From contig JAGRKN010000151.1 of NCBI GenBank assembly GCA_020442275.1, positions 1 to 49,193 on the forward strand: a stretch of 49,193 nt of DNA, in the 5' to 3' direction. Position 1 is the first letter of the stretch; each line of letters opens with the position of its first letter. A program made the position numbers and the translations under genes. This DNA is from Rhodoblastus sp. (lineage in GTDB: Bacteria; Pseudomonadota; Alphaproteobacteria; Rhizobiales; Beijerinckiaceae). Positions 17,663 to 26,260 of the stretch are shown here, piece by piece. Under the pieces are notes generated by a model. That model was not told the DNA's origin. It made no database searches and saw only the letters and a list, made by a program, of their open reading frames with translations.

Positions 17663-18007
17663 ATGTCCGTATCGACCAAGCACAGGTTGCTGCCTGTCAT
17701 CCTCATCGCCAACGATCTACGATCTGGCGACGTCGTCTTCTACGCCGACGAAGGCTGGACGCGCGATCTCGGAAATGCGCGCGTGGCGCCGGATCAGGCA
17801 TCAGCCGACGTTCTCGAAGCCGCGGGCGCGAGATCCGTCGGGCAGCAACATGTCGTCGACGCCTATCTGATCGAGGTCGAGCCGACGCGCGATGGTCCGC
17901 GACCGCGCCACTTTCGTGAACGCTTCAGGACCACAGGACCGACAATCTATCCGCATCTTGCGAGGCGCGCCGATGCGCCTGCGCAGGCTGCGGCGGTTTC
18001 GGAGTAG
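17663..18007 (+). CDS. DUF2849 domain protein of the sulfate assimilation operon
   Basis: This 114-residue small soluble protein has an N-terminal part HRLLPVILIANDLRSGDVVF followed by WTRDLGNARVA. That matches the DUF2849 family, found almost only in alphaproteobacteria next to sulfite reductase genes. Its role is not established; linkage suggests an accessory to siroheme sulfite reductase or to its cofactor. The stop is three bases before the cysI start, so the two are translated from one message. The upstream frame stays open but has no similarity or better start. The Cys-free sequence argues against a redox or iron-sulfur role. Confidence 0.75.
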   Translation: MSVSTKHRLLPVILIANDLRSGDVVFYADEGWTRDLGNARVAPDQASADVLEAAGARSVGQQHVVDAYLIEVEPTRDGPRPRHFRERFRTTGPTIYPHLARRADAPAQAAAVSE

Positions 18008-18010
18008 ACG

Positions 18011-19678
18011 ATGTACAATTACGACCAGTTCGATGCGGATTTCGTCCGCGAGCGCGTTGCGCAATTTCGCGATCAGGTCGGGCGTCGGCTCGACGGTTCG
18101 CTGACCGAAGAAGAGTTCAAACCGCTGCGTTTGCAGAATGGGCTCTATCTGCAACTCCACGCTTATATGCTTCGCGTCGCGATCCCTTACGGCGTGCTGA
18201 ACGCGACGCAATTCCGCCAGCTGGCGCTGATCGCCGACAGGTTCGACCGTGGATACGCGCATTTCACGACGCGTCAGAACCTTCAGTTCAATTGGCCGAA
18301 ACTGGTTGACGTGCCGGACATTCTCGACCTTCTCGCCGATGTCGACATGCATTGCATCCAGACGTCGGGGAATTGCATTCGCAACGTCACCGCGGACCAG
18401 TTTGCCGGCGTCGCCGGCGACGAGATCGAGGATCCGCGACCGGTCGCCGAACTGATCCGCCAATGGTCGAGCCACCACCCTGAGTTCTCGTTCCTGCCGC
18501 GCAAGTTCAAGGTCGCGGTGTCTGGCGCGGCGCGCGATCGCGCGCTTCTGAAAGCGCATGATCTGGCTATCCGTATCGTGCGCAACGAGGCGGGGGAAAC
18601 AGGCTACGAGGTGCTGGTCGGCGGCGGGCTCGGCCGTACGCCGATGATCGGCAAGGTCGTGCGCGACTTCCTGCCTAAAGGTCAGTTGCTGGCGTATCTC
18701 GAGGCGGTCATGCGCGTCTACAATGCCGAAGGACGACGCGACAACAAGTACAAGGCGCGGATCAAGATCCTTGTTCACGAGATCGGCGTCGAAGCGTTTC
18801 AGGCGCGGGTCGAGGCCGAGCTTCGCGCGATCGGTTCGACCTCCCCTGGGGACGAGCTCGAGGAGCTGGCCCGTATCGCCGCGGCGTTCGACACTGTCCA
18901 TTACTCCAGGCTTGCCCCGCGTTCCGAAAAATTCGACGCCGCGTGCGCGAGAAACGCCCGCTTCGCCGAATGGGCGCGAACGAACCTCTTCACACATCGC
19001 GTTGACGGCTATGCCGCCGTGACCGTGTCACTGAAGCCCGTCGGCGGCGTCCCTGGCGACATGACGGCGGCGCAGATGCGGCTGTTCGCCGAACTCGCCG
19101 AACGCTTCTCCCTTGACGAAATTCGCGTCACGCATGCGCAAAATCTCGTGCTGCCGCATGTGCGCCTCGACGACCTGCACGCGCTGTGGCTCGAACTGGT
19201 TGACGCCGATCTTGCAACCGCCAATGTCGGTCTCATCACCGATATTATCGCGTGCCCCGGCCTCGATTATTGCGCGCTCGCGACCGCGCGGTCCATCCCG
19301 ATTGCTCAGGCGATCTCGACGCGTTTTGCTGATGCGGCGCGGCAGGCGGAGATCGGGCCGCTGCAGATCAAGATTTCCGGCTGCATCAACGCCTGCGGAC
19401 ATCACCATGTCGGGCACATCGGCATTCTCGGACTCGAGAAACGCGGCCAGGAATCCTACCAGATCACGCTCGGTGGCGACGCCACGGAAAATGCGGCGAT
19501 TGGAGATCTGCTCGGGCCCGGCGTGAGCGCGCAGGAGGTCCCCGACGCGATCGAGCGCATCGTCGACCACTATCTCGCGCACCGTCTTACTGACGAACTG
19601 TTCATCGACACCGTGAGGCGTCTCGGCGTCGACGAATTTCGCGCTGCGTTTCTGGGGGCGCAAGATGAAGCTGCTTGA
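18011..19678 (+). CDS. cysI: Siroheme/4Fe-4S sulfite (nitrite/sulfite) reductase
   Basis: This 555-residue cytoplasmic reductase reduces sulfite to sulfide in cysteine biosynthesis. The protein has the duplicated nitrite/sulfite reductase layout. The cofactor-binding cysteines are Cys415 and Cys421 (CPGLDYC) and Cys458 and Cys462 (SGCINACGH), the CX5C and CX3C pattern that holds the 4Fe-4S cluster and siroheme. Upstream, HFTTRQNLQFNWP supplies siroheme-binding arginines. The single-subunit form, with no flavoprotein gene (cysJ) nearby, suggests electrons come from ferredoxin or another donor. Family members also reduce nitrite; the neighbours (DUF934, cysH, cysD, cysN) point to sulfite. GGAG lies nine bases before the ATG. 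Confidence 0.92.
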   Translation: MYNYDQFDADFVRERVAQFRDQVGRRLDGSLTEEEFKPLRLQNGLYLQLHAYMLRVAIPYGVLNATQFRQLALIADRFDRGYAHFTTRQNLQFNWPKLVDVPDILDLLADVDMHCIQTSGNCIRNVTADQFAGVAGDEIEDPRPVAELIRQWSSHHPEFSFLPRKFKVAVSGAARDRALLKAHDLAIRIVRNEAGETGYEVLVGGGLGRTPMIGKVVRDFLPKGQLLAYLEAVMRVYNAEGRRDNKYKARIKILVHEIGVEAFQARVEAELRAIGSTSPGDELEELARIAAAFDTVHYSRLAPRSEKFDAACARNARFAEWARTNLFTHRVDGYAAVTVSLKPVGGVPGDMTAAQMRLFAELAERFSLDEIRVTHAQNLVLPHVRLDDLHALWLELVDADLATANVGLITDIIACPGLDYCALATARSIPIAQAISTRFADAARQAEIGPLQIKISGCINACGHHHVGHIGILGLEKRGQESYQITLGGDATENAAIGDLLGPGVSAQEVPDAIERIVDHYLAHRLTDELFIDTVRRLGVDEFRAAFLGAQDEAA

Positions 19679-20177
19679 TCGCGATGGCATTCGCATCGAT
19701 GAATTTTTCCGGGCGACGGCAGAGGACCGGGTCTCGCATGATCGGCTGATCGTGCCGCCTGACGCGCTTGAGGCGCAGCTTTCGTCGCGTGAAATGCGGC
19801 AAGTTGGCGTCGAAGTCTCGAATGTTGCGAGCGTCGAGGAGCTCGCGCGGTATTTCGACGATCTGGCGCTGATCGCCATCGTCTTTCCGGCCTACAGCGA
19901 CGGCCGCGGCTTCACGCTCGCGCGCCGCCTGCGCAATGCCGGATTTCGAGGCGTCCTGCGCGCTGTCGGGCCTCTGATCGCCGACCAGTTCGCCCATGCG
20001 CTGGCGTGCGGCTTCGACGAGATCGAGGCGCCCGAGTCGATTGTCGACCGACAGCCGTTCGAGCAGTGGCGGCGCGCTGGCGCCTCCATCAGCCTTCCGT
20101 ATCAGCAAGGATATTCGCGTGCGACCAGCATATTCGAACAACGCAGGCGCGGTCGACAGGGTGAATGCAATGCGTGA
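19665..20177 (+). CDS. DUF934 family protein of the sulfate assimilation operon
   Basis: This 170-residue protein has the family core IVFPAYSDGRGFTLARRLR followed by GFRGVLRAVGPLIADQFAHA, which identifies DUF934, a family tied to sulfite reductase and cysH genes and often labelled an oxidoreductase-linked or CysX-like accessory. Its biochemical role is unproven. The gene overlaps cysI by 14 bases and cysH by eight, so all three are translationally coupled. The C-terminal tail is rich in Arg and Gln. No cofactor motif is visible. Confidence 0.8.
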   Translation: MKLLDRDGIRIDEFFRATAEDRVSHDRLIVPPDALEAQLSSREMRQVGVEVSNVASVEELARYFDDLALIAIVFPAYSDGRGFTLARRLRNAGFRGVLRAVGPLIADQFAHALACGFDEIEAPESIVDRQPFEQWRRAGASISLPYQQGYSRATSIFEQRRRGRQGECNA

Positions 20178-20931
20178 TCTCGTTTCGCTCCTCAATTCGG
20201 AATTTGACGTTCTCAACGTGTCGGAACGTCTGATGCGGCTGCGTGAGAGCGTGCAGGGCAGGATCGTGTTCACGACGAGCTTTGGCCTCGAGGACCAATA
20301 TTTGTCGCATCTCATCTTTTCGCAAGATATTGCGATCGATGTCGTAACGCTCGATACCGGCCGTCTGTTCGCGGAGACTTACGCGTTGTGGCAGGCGACC
20401 GAGGAAAAGTACCGGCGGAGGATCAAGGCCTATCATCCTGATGCGAACGTATTGCAGGAGATGATCGCGGAGCAGGGCGTCAACGGGTTCTATCACAGCC
20501 TGGAGGCGCGCAAGACGTGCTGCGGCGTGCGTAAGGTCGAACCGTTGAAGCGTGCGCTAGCGGGCGCGGGCGCCTGGGTGACGGGCTTGCGCGGCGATCA
20601 ATCGGAGGCCCGAGGCTCGATCGATTTCGCCTCTTTCGACACCGGGTTCGGTCTCGTCAAGGCAAACCCGCTCGCCGATGTCTCGCGGGCGCAGGTCGAC
20701 GCTGCCGCGCGCGTCGCGGGCGTTCCGCTCAATCCGCTGCATGCGCGGGGCTTCCCCTCGATCGGCTGCGCGCCGTGCACGCGGGCGATCAAGCCGGGCG
20801 AGGACGAGCGGGCCGGGCGTTGGTGGTGGGAGAAGGACGAAAAAAAGGAGTGCGGCCTGCATGTCGCGGCCGACGGCTCGATCAAGCCGCGTTTCGTCCA
20901 TTCCGATGGAGACCGTCCGTGGGCCGTCTGA
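20170..20931 (+). CDS. cysH: Adenylylsulfate (APS) reductase, thioredoxin-dependent
   Basis: This 253-residue cytoplasmic enzyme reduces activated sulfate to sulfite. The paired cysteines Cys117-Cys118 (KTCCGVRK) and Cys200/Cys203 (GCAPCTR) form the 4Fe-4S site that marks APS reductases rather than PAPS reductases, and Cys228 in KECGLH is the catalytic thiol. This explains why no APS kinase (cysC) is needed in the operon. The PP-loop-like [14 protein letters not shown] lies near the N-terminus. I chose ATG 20170; a GTG at 20161 in frame is an alternative, and both overlap or abut the DUF934 end. The gene overlaps cysD by 13 bases. Confidence 0.9.
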   Translation: MRDLVSLLNSEFDVLNVSERLMRLRESVQGRIVFTTSFGLEDQYLSHLIFSQDIAIDVVTLDTGRLFAETYALWQATEEKYRRRIKAYHPDANVLQEMIAEQGVNGFYHSLEARKTCCGVRKVEPLKRALAGAGAWVTGLRGDQSEARGSIDFASFDTGFGLVKANPLADVSRAQVDAAARVAGVPLNPLHARGFPSIGCAPCTRAIKPGEDERAGRWWWEKDEKKECGLHVAADGSIKPRFVHSDGDRPWAV

Positions 20932-21821
20932 CCCATCTGCAGGCGCTGGAAGCGGAATCGATTTTCGTTCTGCGCGAGGTCGCCGCGACCTGTGAGAACC
21001 CGGTTCTTCTCTACTCGATCGGCAAGGACTCCGCGGTTCTGTTGCATCTCGCGATGAAGGCTTTCGCACCTGGCAAGCCTCCCTTTCCGCTGCTGCACGT
21101 CGATACCGGCTGGAAATTTCGCGAGATGATCGCGTTTCGCGATCAGACAGCCAGGCGACTCGGGCTCGACCTCATCGTTCATGTCAACGAAGAGGGCGTG
21201 AAGGCCGGGGTAAGCCCGATCGCATCGGGGTCGGCCGTTCATACCGACGTCATGAAGACGCAAGGCTTGAAGCAGGCGCTCGACAAATACGGTTTCGACG
21301 CCGCATTCGGGGGAGCGCGCCGGGACGAAGAAAAGAGCCGCGCCAAGGAGCGGGTCTTTTCGCTACGTACGCCCGATCATCGCTGGGATCCCAAGGCGCA
21401 GCGACCCGAACCCTGGCGCGCCTTCAACACGCGCAAGCGCAAGGGCGAGAGCTTTCGCGTTTTTCCGCTTTCGAATTGGACCGAGGCTGATGTCTGGGAC
21501 TACATCGCGATGGAGCACATTCCCGTCGTGCCGCTCTACTTCGCCAAGCGCAGGCCTGTGGTCGAACGTAATGGCGCGTTGATCATGCGCGACGACGAAC
21601 GCTTGCCGCTTCTGCCTGGAGAGACGCCGCAGATGCGGATGGTCCGGTTTCGCACGCTCGGTTGCTATCCGTTGACCGGAGCGGTCGAAAGCGAGGCCGC
21701 CACGCTGCCCGAGATCATCTCGGAAATGCGCGCTTCGCGTTCGTCCGAACGGCAGGGTCGCGTGATCGATCACGATGGGTCGAGCTCGATGGAGTTGAAG
21801 AAGCAGGAAGGTTATTTCTGA
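20919..21821 (+). CDS. cysD: Sulfate adenylyltransferase small subunit
   Basis: This 300-residue subunit of ATP sulfurylase forms APS from sulfate and ATP together with CysN. The PP-loop [13 protein letters not shown] lies near residue 36, followed by [32 protein letters not shown] and the C-terminal GRVIDHD and [10 protein letters not shown], all diagnostic. No in-frame ATG is available near the start of homology, so the GTG at 20919 with GGAG nine bases upstream is taken; it overlaps the end of cysH by 13 bases. Its TGA shares bases with the ATG of cysN (TGATG), giving the tight stoichiometric coupling expected of a heterodimer. Confidence 0.92.
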   Translation: MGRLTHLQALEAESIFVLREVAATCENPVLLYSIGKDSAVLLHLAMKAFAPGKPPFPLLHVDTGWKFREMIAFRDQTARRLGLDLIVHVNEEGVKAGVSPIASGSAVHTDVMKTQGLKQALDKYGFDAAFGGARRDEEKSRAKERVFSLRTPDHRWDPKAQRPEPWRAFNTRKRKGESFRVFPLSNWTEADVWDYIAMEHIPVVPLYFAKRRPVVERNGALIMRDDERLPLLPGETPQMRMVRFRTLGCYPLTGAVESEAATLPEIISEMRASRSSERQGRVIDHDGSSSMELKKQEGYF

Positions 21822-23455
21822 TGGGCGCGCAGCTGAAGCTCGTCGAAACGAATGCGCCCGAGCCGATCCTCATGGACGATTTCGCCTCGGTCGCCAGTGG
21901 CGTCGCCGCTGAACGTTCGCTGCTGCGGTTCCTTACGTGTGGGTCGGTGGATGACGGCAAGTCCACGCTGCTTGGTCGTCTGCTGTACGAGACGGGCGCG
22001 GTGTTCGACGACCAGTTGCAGGCGCTCGAACGCGACAGCGCTCGGTTCGGGACGACCGGCGACGACATGGACTATGCGCTTCTCGTCGACGGACTCGCCG
22101 CCGAGCGCGAGCAGGGTATCACAATCGATGTCGCCTATCGCTATTTCTCGACGGCGAAGCGCGCGTTCATCGCGGCGGATACGCCCGGCCACGAGCAATA
22201 TACGCGTAACATGGCGACCGGCGCTTCGACGGCCGATGTCGCGATCATTCTTGTCGATGCGCGCAAGGGTCTGTTGGCGCAAACCCGACGGCATTCCTAC
22301 ATCGTCTCGATGCTCGGCGTGCGACGCGTGATCGTCGCGGTCAACAAAATCGATCTCGTCGGCTACGACGAGAACGTCTTCCGCCGTATCGAGCAGGAAT
22401 ATCGCAAATTGGCGGGCGCGCTCGAATTTCTCGAGTGCCATGTAGTGCCGGTTTCCGCCCGTCATGGCGACAATGTTGTTACGTCTTCCGACAAGACGCC
22501 GTGGTACGGACGGGCGCCGCTTCTGGCCTTGCTGGAGAATATCGAAACGGTCCTGCAGTCGGACGAGGTGTTTCGATTTCCCGTGCAATGGGTGAACCGG
22601 CCGCATCTCGATTTTCGTGGCTTTTCGGGCACGATCGCGAGCGGGTCGATCGCGGTCGGCGACCGGATCACGACGCTCCCGCGCGGACGGTCGAGCAGGG
22701 TCGCGCGCATCCTCGGGCCTTCCGGCGACCTCGACGTCGCCACGTCCGGGCAGTCGATCACGTTGACGCTAGCGGACGAGATCGACATTTCCCGTGGCGA
22801 TGTGCTTGTCGCGGCGTCGGCGTCGGCAGCGCCACAGCGGCATATTGTCGCTCGACTTCTGGCCATGAACGAGGCGCAGCTGGCGCCGGGCAGAAATTAT
22901 CTCGTGAAGATCGGGACGAATCTGGCGAGCGCCCGTCTCGTTACGCTGCATCATCAAGTCGATGTGCACGACTATAGCGAGCAACCGGCTTCGGTTCTGC
23001 CTATGAACGGAATTGGGCTGGCGACATTACGTTTCGAAACGGATGTCGTCGCGCCCCCGTACCGCGCATGTCAGACGCTCGGCGCGCTGCTGCTGATTGA
23101 TCCGCACAGCAATGAAACGATTGGACTCGGCGTCGTCGAGGACAGCGACGTGGACGCGGATGCCGTGACGCCGTCGTGGTCGGTTTGGCTTGCGTCCGGA
23201 CTTGCGGGGATCGGCGCGTTGCCGGCCGAAGACGGCGCAAGCGAATTGGCGTGGCTGGCCGTCAGCGCTATTGTCACCGCGTTCATCGCTCTGGCGTTGA
23301 GTGGGTCCGTAGTGATCGCCGTCATGGTCGGCATTGCCGATTTCTTTTTTCGGCCGGCGTTACGGGTCGCCTTTCGATCCGCTTGGGCTGCGGCATCCAA
23401 GCGGCGGGCCTTGGTCCGTGAGGCAGAGCTGACGACAGATGGCGGCGGCATCTGA
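21821..23455 (+). CDS. cysN: Sulfate adenylyltransferase large subunit with hydrophobic C-terminal extension
   Basis: This 544-residue GTPase subunit of ATP sulfurylase couples GTP hydrolysis to APS formation. The P-loop GSVDDGKST is at 41-49, followed by DTPGHEQY, VNKIDLV and the two beta-barrel domains of EF-Tu-like proteins. No CysC (APS kinase) domain follows. Instead, after about residue 460 there is a hydrophobic tail containing LAWLAVSAIVTAFIALALSG and VVIAVMVGIADFFFRPALRV with a basic end. This spacing resembles a diverged DUF2061 membrane domain, which some CysN or CysNC proteins of this group carry. The tail would tether the complex to the inner membrane; that role is inferred. Confidence 0.9.
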   Translation: MGAQLKLVETNAPEPILMDDFASVASGVAAERSLLRFLTCGSVDDGKSTLLGRLLYETGAVFDDQLQALERDSARFGTTGDDMDYALLVDGLAAEREQGITIDVAYRYFSTAKRAFIAADTPGHEQYTRNMATGASTADVAIILVDARKGLLAQTRRHSYIVSMLGVRRVIVAVNKIDLVGYDENVFRRIEQEYRKLAGALEFLECHVVPVSARHGDNVVTSSDKTPWYGRAPLLALLENIETVLQSDEVFRFPVQWVNRPHLDFRGFSGTIASGSIAVGDRITTLPRGRSSRVARILGPSGDLDVATSGQSITLTLADEIDISRGDVLVAASASAAPQRHIVARLLAMNEAQLAPGRNYLVKIGTNLASARLVTLHHQVDVHDYSEQPASVLPMNGIGLATLRFETDVVAPPYRACQTLGALLLIDPHSNETIGLGVVEDSDVDADAVTPSWSVWLASGLAGIGALPAEDGASELAWLAVSAIVTAFIALALSGSVVIAVMVGIADFFFRPALRVAFRSAWAAASKRRALVREAELTTDGGGI

Positions 23456-23482
23456 GCAGCTTGCCCGAGACTCGGAGCCGCG

Positions 23483-24259
23483 ATGCAGATCGATCCTCTC
23501 TATACGCTGTCCGGCGCCGTCGTCGGTTTCGTCGTAGGCCTGACGGGCGTCGGCGGCGGCTCTCTGATGACGCCGGCGCTGGTGCTGCTGTTCGGCGTTC
23601 ATCCGGCGACTGCGGTCGGCACCGATCTTCTGTTTGCCGCGATAACGAAGACTGCAGGCGCAACCGTTCACGGTTGCAAGAGAAATATCGACTGGCGGAT
23701 CGTCGGACGACTTGCGGCGGGCAGCGCGCCGGGTTCCGCGATCACATTGTTCCTGATGGATCGCTACGGCGTGCATACCGCGCAGATGTCGCGAACGATC
23801 GGCGTTGTTCTCGGCGTCGCGCTCGTGCTGACGGCGCTCTCTATCCTGCTGCGTAAACAATTGCTGGCATTGAAGCTACGGCCGCGGCCCGCCACCGAGG
23901 CGACGCGAACTGTCGTCACAATTGCCTTCGGCGCTGTCCTCGGCGTCGTCGTGTCCATTTCATCGGTGGGCGCCGGCGCCATGGGCCTGACTGTCCTGCT
24001 ACTGCTCTACCCCTCCGCGCCAATCGTGCGCATCGTCGGCGCCGATGTCGCTCATGCCGTGCCGCTGACATTTATCGCCGGAATCGGTCACTGGATGATC
24101 GGATCGGTCGACGTGTCGATGCTTGCATCGCTGCTGATCGGGTCCGTGCCCGGCGTCGTCATCGGCGCGCAATTGGCGCCCGGCGTCGACGAACGCGCGA
24201 TCAGGATCGTGCTGTCAGTGATGCTCGGCATCGTGGGAATGCGGCTCATCGTGGCTTGA
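23483..24259 (+). CDS. TauE/SafE family sulfite-type anion exporter
   Basis: This 258-residue inner-membrane protein has about eight hydrophobic segments and the two family repeats: GAVVGFVVGLTGVGGGSLMT near the N-terminus and FGAVLGVVVSISSVGAGAMG near the middle. The TauE/SafE family moves sulfite, sulfoacetate and similar organic or sulfur anions. It starts 27 bases after cysN and is the last gene of the cys run, so it may vent excess sulfite made by APS reductase, although import cannot be excluded. It converges on the TonB gene with only 21 bases between stops, and no terminator hairpin is visible there. Confidence 0.87.
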   Translation: MQIDPLYTLSGAVVGFVVGLTGVGGGSLMTPALVLLFGVHPATAVGTDLLFAAITKTAGATVHGCKRNIDWRIVGRLAAGSAPGSAITLFLMDRYGVHTAQMSRTIGVVLGVALVLTALSILLRKQLLALKLRPRPATEATRTVVTIAFGAVLGVVVSISSVGAGAMGLTVLLLLYPSAPIVRIVGADVAHAVPLTFIAGIGHWMIGSVDVSMLASLLIGSVPGVVIGAQLAPGVDERAIRIVLSVMLGIVGMRLIVA

Positions 24260-24280
24260 GCGGTGGTCGCCGGATGGCTT

Positions 24281-25561
24281 TCAACGACAGGCGACGCCGA
24301 CGGGAACGCTGACGCCAGAGCGTCCCTGGAGCGGGGGGAAAGGGCCGGCGCGCCGCACCGCCGCGAGCGAGGCCGCGTCAAAGTTGGAATTGCCGCTCGG
24401 GCTGGAGATCGACGCGGCGGATATGGCGCCGGAGCGCCCGATGGAAAGCGCGATAACGACGCGGGAGCCGGCGCCGAGCGAACAGCGGCTTCCGATCGCG
24501 GCGCGCACTGCGCGGGCGACGAGCGCGCGATAGGAGGCTGCGTCGAAATCGTTTGTACGCGCTGTACGAGCGGCATGCGCGCCCGGCGTCGCCGCTGGCC
24601 GGGAGCCAGAGCCCGCGCTGCGTTCGATAGCGGCGAGCCGACGGGCCTCTGCGCGTTGCGCTTGCCGCTCCGCGTCCGCGCGCGCTGCGCTGCGGCGTGC
24701 GGCCTCGCGACGTTGTTCCCGCTCGGCCGCCTGGCGTTCTGCCTGCTCGGCTGCGTAGCGCTCCGCCTGCTTGTGCGCCAGACGCGTGCGCTCCTCTGCG
24801 CGCGCACGTTCGATCGCGCGACGCTGCTCGGTGTGTCTATCCCGTGCGATCTGCTCCGCCTTGCGCTCCGCTTCCTGTCTTTTTTCGTCGTTGCGCACTT
24901 CAGGTCGAGGCGTGAGCGCCGGGCCTGACTTGGCTTCGGGCGTCACCGCGAGCGCGGTTTCCGGCTCTTGGGCGCGTGGCGGGCTCGTGGACGCAGATGA
25001 AAGTTCGGATGTCACCGGTTGTGCGGGCGCGGACGGGCGGGGCGGGGGTGTATCCGCCGTTTCTTTCTGAAGCGGGAGCGCGATTTCCGGTGGCGTCGCG
25101 GCGACGACCTGCGGCGCGTCTACGACCTTGGCCGGTGTGTCGCCAGTCTGTTCCGGCGTCTTCGCCGCTCCTGTGTCCGGCAGAGCGCTGCTTTCGATTA
25201 CGATTTCGATCGGGATCTCCTGATCGGCGCCGTTGTCTCCCAAGGCCGGACGACCGAAATGCACGAAGCCGAACAGCGCGATAGCATGCAGGGCGGCTGA
25301 CGCGCTGGCCGCGATCGTGAAGCGTGTCGCCTCGAACCGGGGGGCGACGCGCGGCAGATGAAGAAGATCGCCGCTCTCGACCCACACCGTGGCGCCGTCG
25401 TCCGACGATAAGCGCGCGGCGTCCTTGTCGTCTTTCCGGTCTTTCTCGTTTCCCGTCGCCTTTCTGGGCAGGAGACGTGCGAGATCGAAGGCGGCGGCAT
25501 CCGTCGCGGGCTCGGACAGGCCGATCGTTCCTTCGCGTAACGCGTTCGTGTTTGCCGCCAA
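24281..25561 (-). CDS. TonB-like energy transducer controlled by a cobalamin riboswitch
   Basis: This 426-residue TonB-type protein passes proton-motive force to outer-membrane receptors. A membrane anchor (FTIAASASAALHAIALFGFV) sits at about residues 82-102, unusually far from the N-terminus. It is followed by a Pro- and Glu-rich span, a long Arg/Glu/Ala coiled-coil region (about 225-315), and a C-terminal TonB domain with VVIALSIGRSGAISAASISS and FDAASLAAVRRAGPFPPL. The start is a TTG at 25561 with GGAGG seven bases upstream; no ATG exists in the N-terminal part. The cobalamin riboswitch at 25625-25819 lies directly upstream on the same strand, and the divergent neighbour is a BtuB-like receptor. 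No exbB or exbD is in the window. Confidence 0.85.
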   Translation of the reverse strand: MAANTNALREGTIGLSEPATDAAAFDLARLLPRKATGNEKDRKDDKDAARLSSDDGATVWVESGDLLHLPRVAPRFEATRFTIAASASAALHAIALFGFVHFGRPALGDNGADQEIPIEIVIESSALPDTGAAKTPEQTGDTPAKVVDAPQVVAATPPEIALPLQKETADTPPPRPSAPAQPVTSELSSASTSPPRAQEPETALAVTPEAKSGPALTPRPEVRNDEKRQEAERKAEQIARDRHTEQRRAIERARAEERTRLAHKQAERYAAEQAERQAAEREQRREAARRSAARADAERQAQRAEARRLAAIERSAGSGSRPAATPGAHAARTARTNDFDAASYRALVARAVRAAIGSRCSLGAGSRVVIALSIGRSGAISAASISSPSGNSNFDAASLAAVRRAGPFPPLQGRSGVSVPVGVACR

Positions 25562-25624
25562 GCACGCCTCCAGAGCGCGACCTGAGCGCCGGAGCTCCCC
25601 GTCCGGGCAATGCGCGCCAACACT

Positions 25625-25819
25625 GACGGCCGGTCTCCTGACTCGCGGCTCATTCGGTCGACGCGCCTTCCCGGCTCTGGAGACCCCCTGGAGGAGGGGC
25701 CTCGCCAGTGGCGATGAGCGTCGACCTAACCGCTCACAGTTGCGGGGGCAGTCGCGGAATTGGCGCAGGGCCGCACCGCGTTCCCGTTTAACTTCGCCCT
25801 TGCGAGGCGAAGGACCGTC
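25625..25819 (-). promoter_or_regulatory. Cobalamin riboswitch upstream of the TonB gene
   Basis: On the minus strand the conserved features appear in order: GACGG (P1 5' arm), ACGGGAACGCGGTGCGG, CTGCCCCCGCAACTGTGAGC, GCCACTGGC, CCGGGAAGGCG, and the B12 box AGTCAGGAGACCGGCC, ending CCGTC, which pairs with GACGG. The order and spacing match the cobalamin riboswitch. It would lower TonB synthesis when adenosylcobalamin is plentiful. The TTG start lies 64 bases beyond the 3' end. Confidence 0.93.
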
Positions 25820-25973
25820 GCGCGCACACTAGGCGAGCGGCGCGTGCTTCGCAAATCGTCTGTTGCCGAAAGCGCACAGTCCTTCGTGAATCAGGCAACG
25901 CGGGCTCGGCCGGTCCGTTGCGATGAGCGCGCGTCGATTGACTCTGTTGGTCGTCGGCTCGTAGATGGCCGCC

Positions 25974-26137
25974 GATGGTTCCCTTCGGGGATGAAAACGG
26001 GAATGTGGTGCGGGCTTGCCCAAAACCGCAGCTGCCCCCGCAACTGTAAGCGGTTAGCAGAGAGCCGACATGCCACTGCGGGCGTCCGCGGGAAGGCGGC
26101 TCGAAGCGCGGACCCGCGAGCCAGGAGACCTGCCATC
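25974..26137 (+). promoter_or_regulatory. Cobalamin riboswitch upstream of the BtuB-like receptor gene
   Basis: On the plus strand the P1 5' arm GATGG (25974-25978) pairs with CCATC (26133-26137). Between them lie AACGGGAATGTGGTGCGG, CTGCCCCCGCAACTGTAAGC, TGCCACTGC, CGGGAAGGCGGC and the B12 box AGCCAGGAGACCTGCC. All hallmark elements of the cobalamin riboswitch are present. The receptor gene starts 123 bases downstream. The 154 bases between this element and the minus-strand riboswitch must hold both promoters. Confidence 0.95.
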
Positions 26138-26260
26138 AATCGTGGTCACGCGCGATGGCTTTGGGCGGGGTGTCCTGAAGAGATTTCGGCTCCTGTTTGT
26201 TCGTAGGCAGTCGTGATCGATCGCAGTGACGGTCCACGCTCGCTGCGAGTTCAAAGTCCC

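Noticed and set aside
17317..17712. Possible insertion-element remnant upstream of the cys operon.
   Set aside because: The region has odd short frames on the minus strand, but I could not recognise a transposase, terminal repeats or target duplication.
10563..23455. Three genes (10563-12197, 12236-13870, 21821-23455) with exactly the same length of 1635 bases.
   Set aside because: Their sequences belong to unrelated families; the equal length is coincidence.
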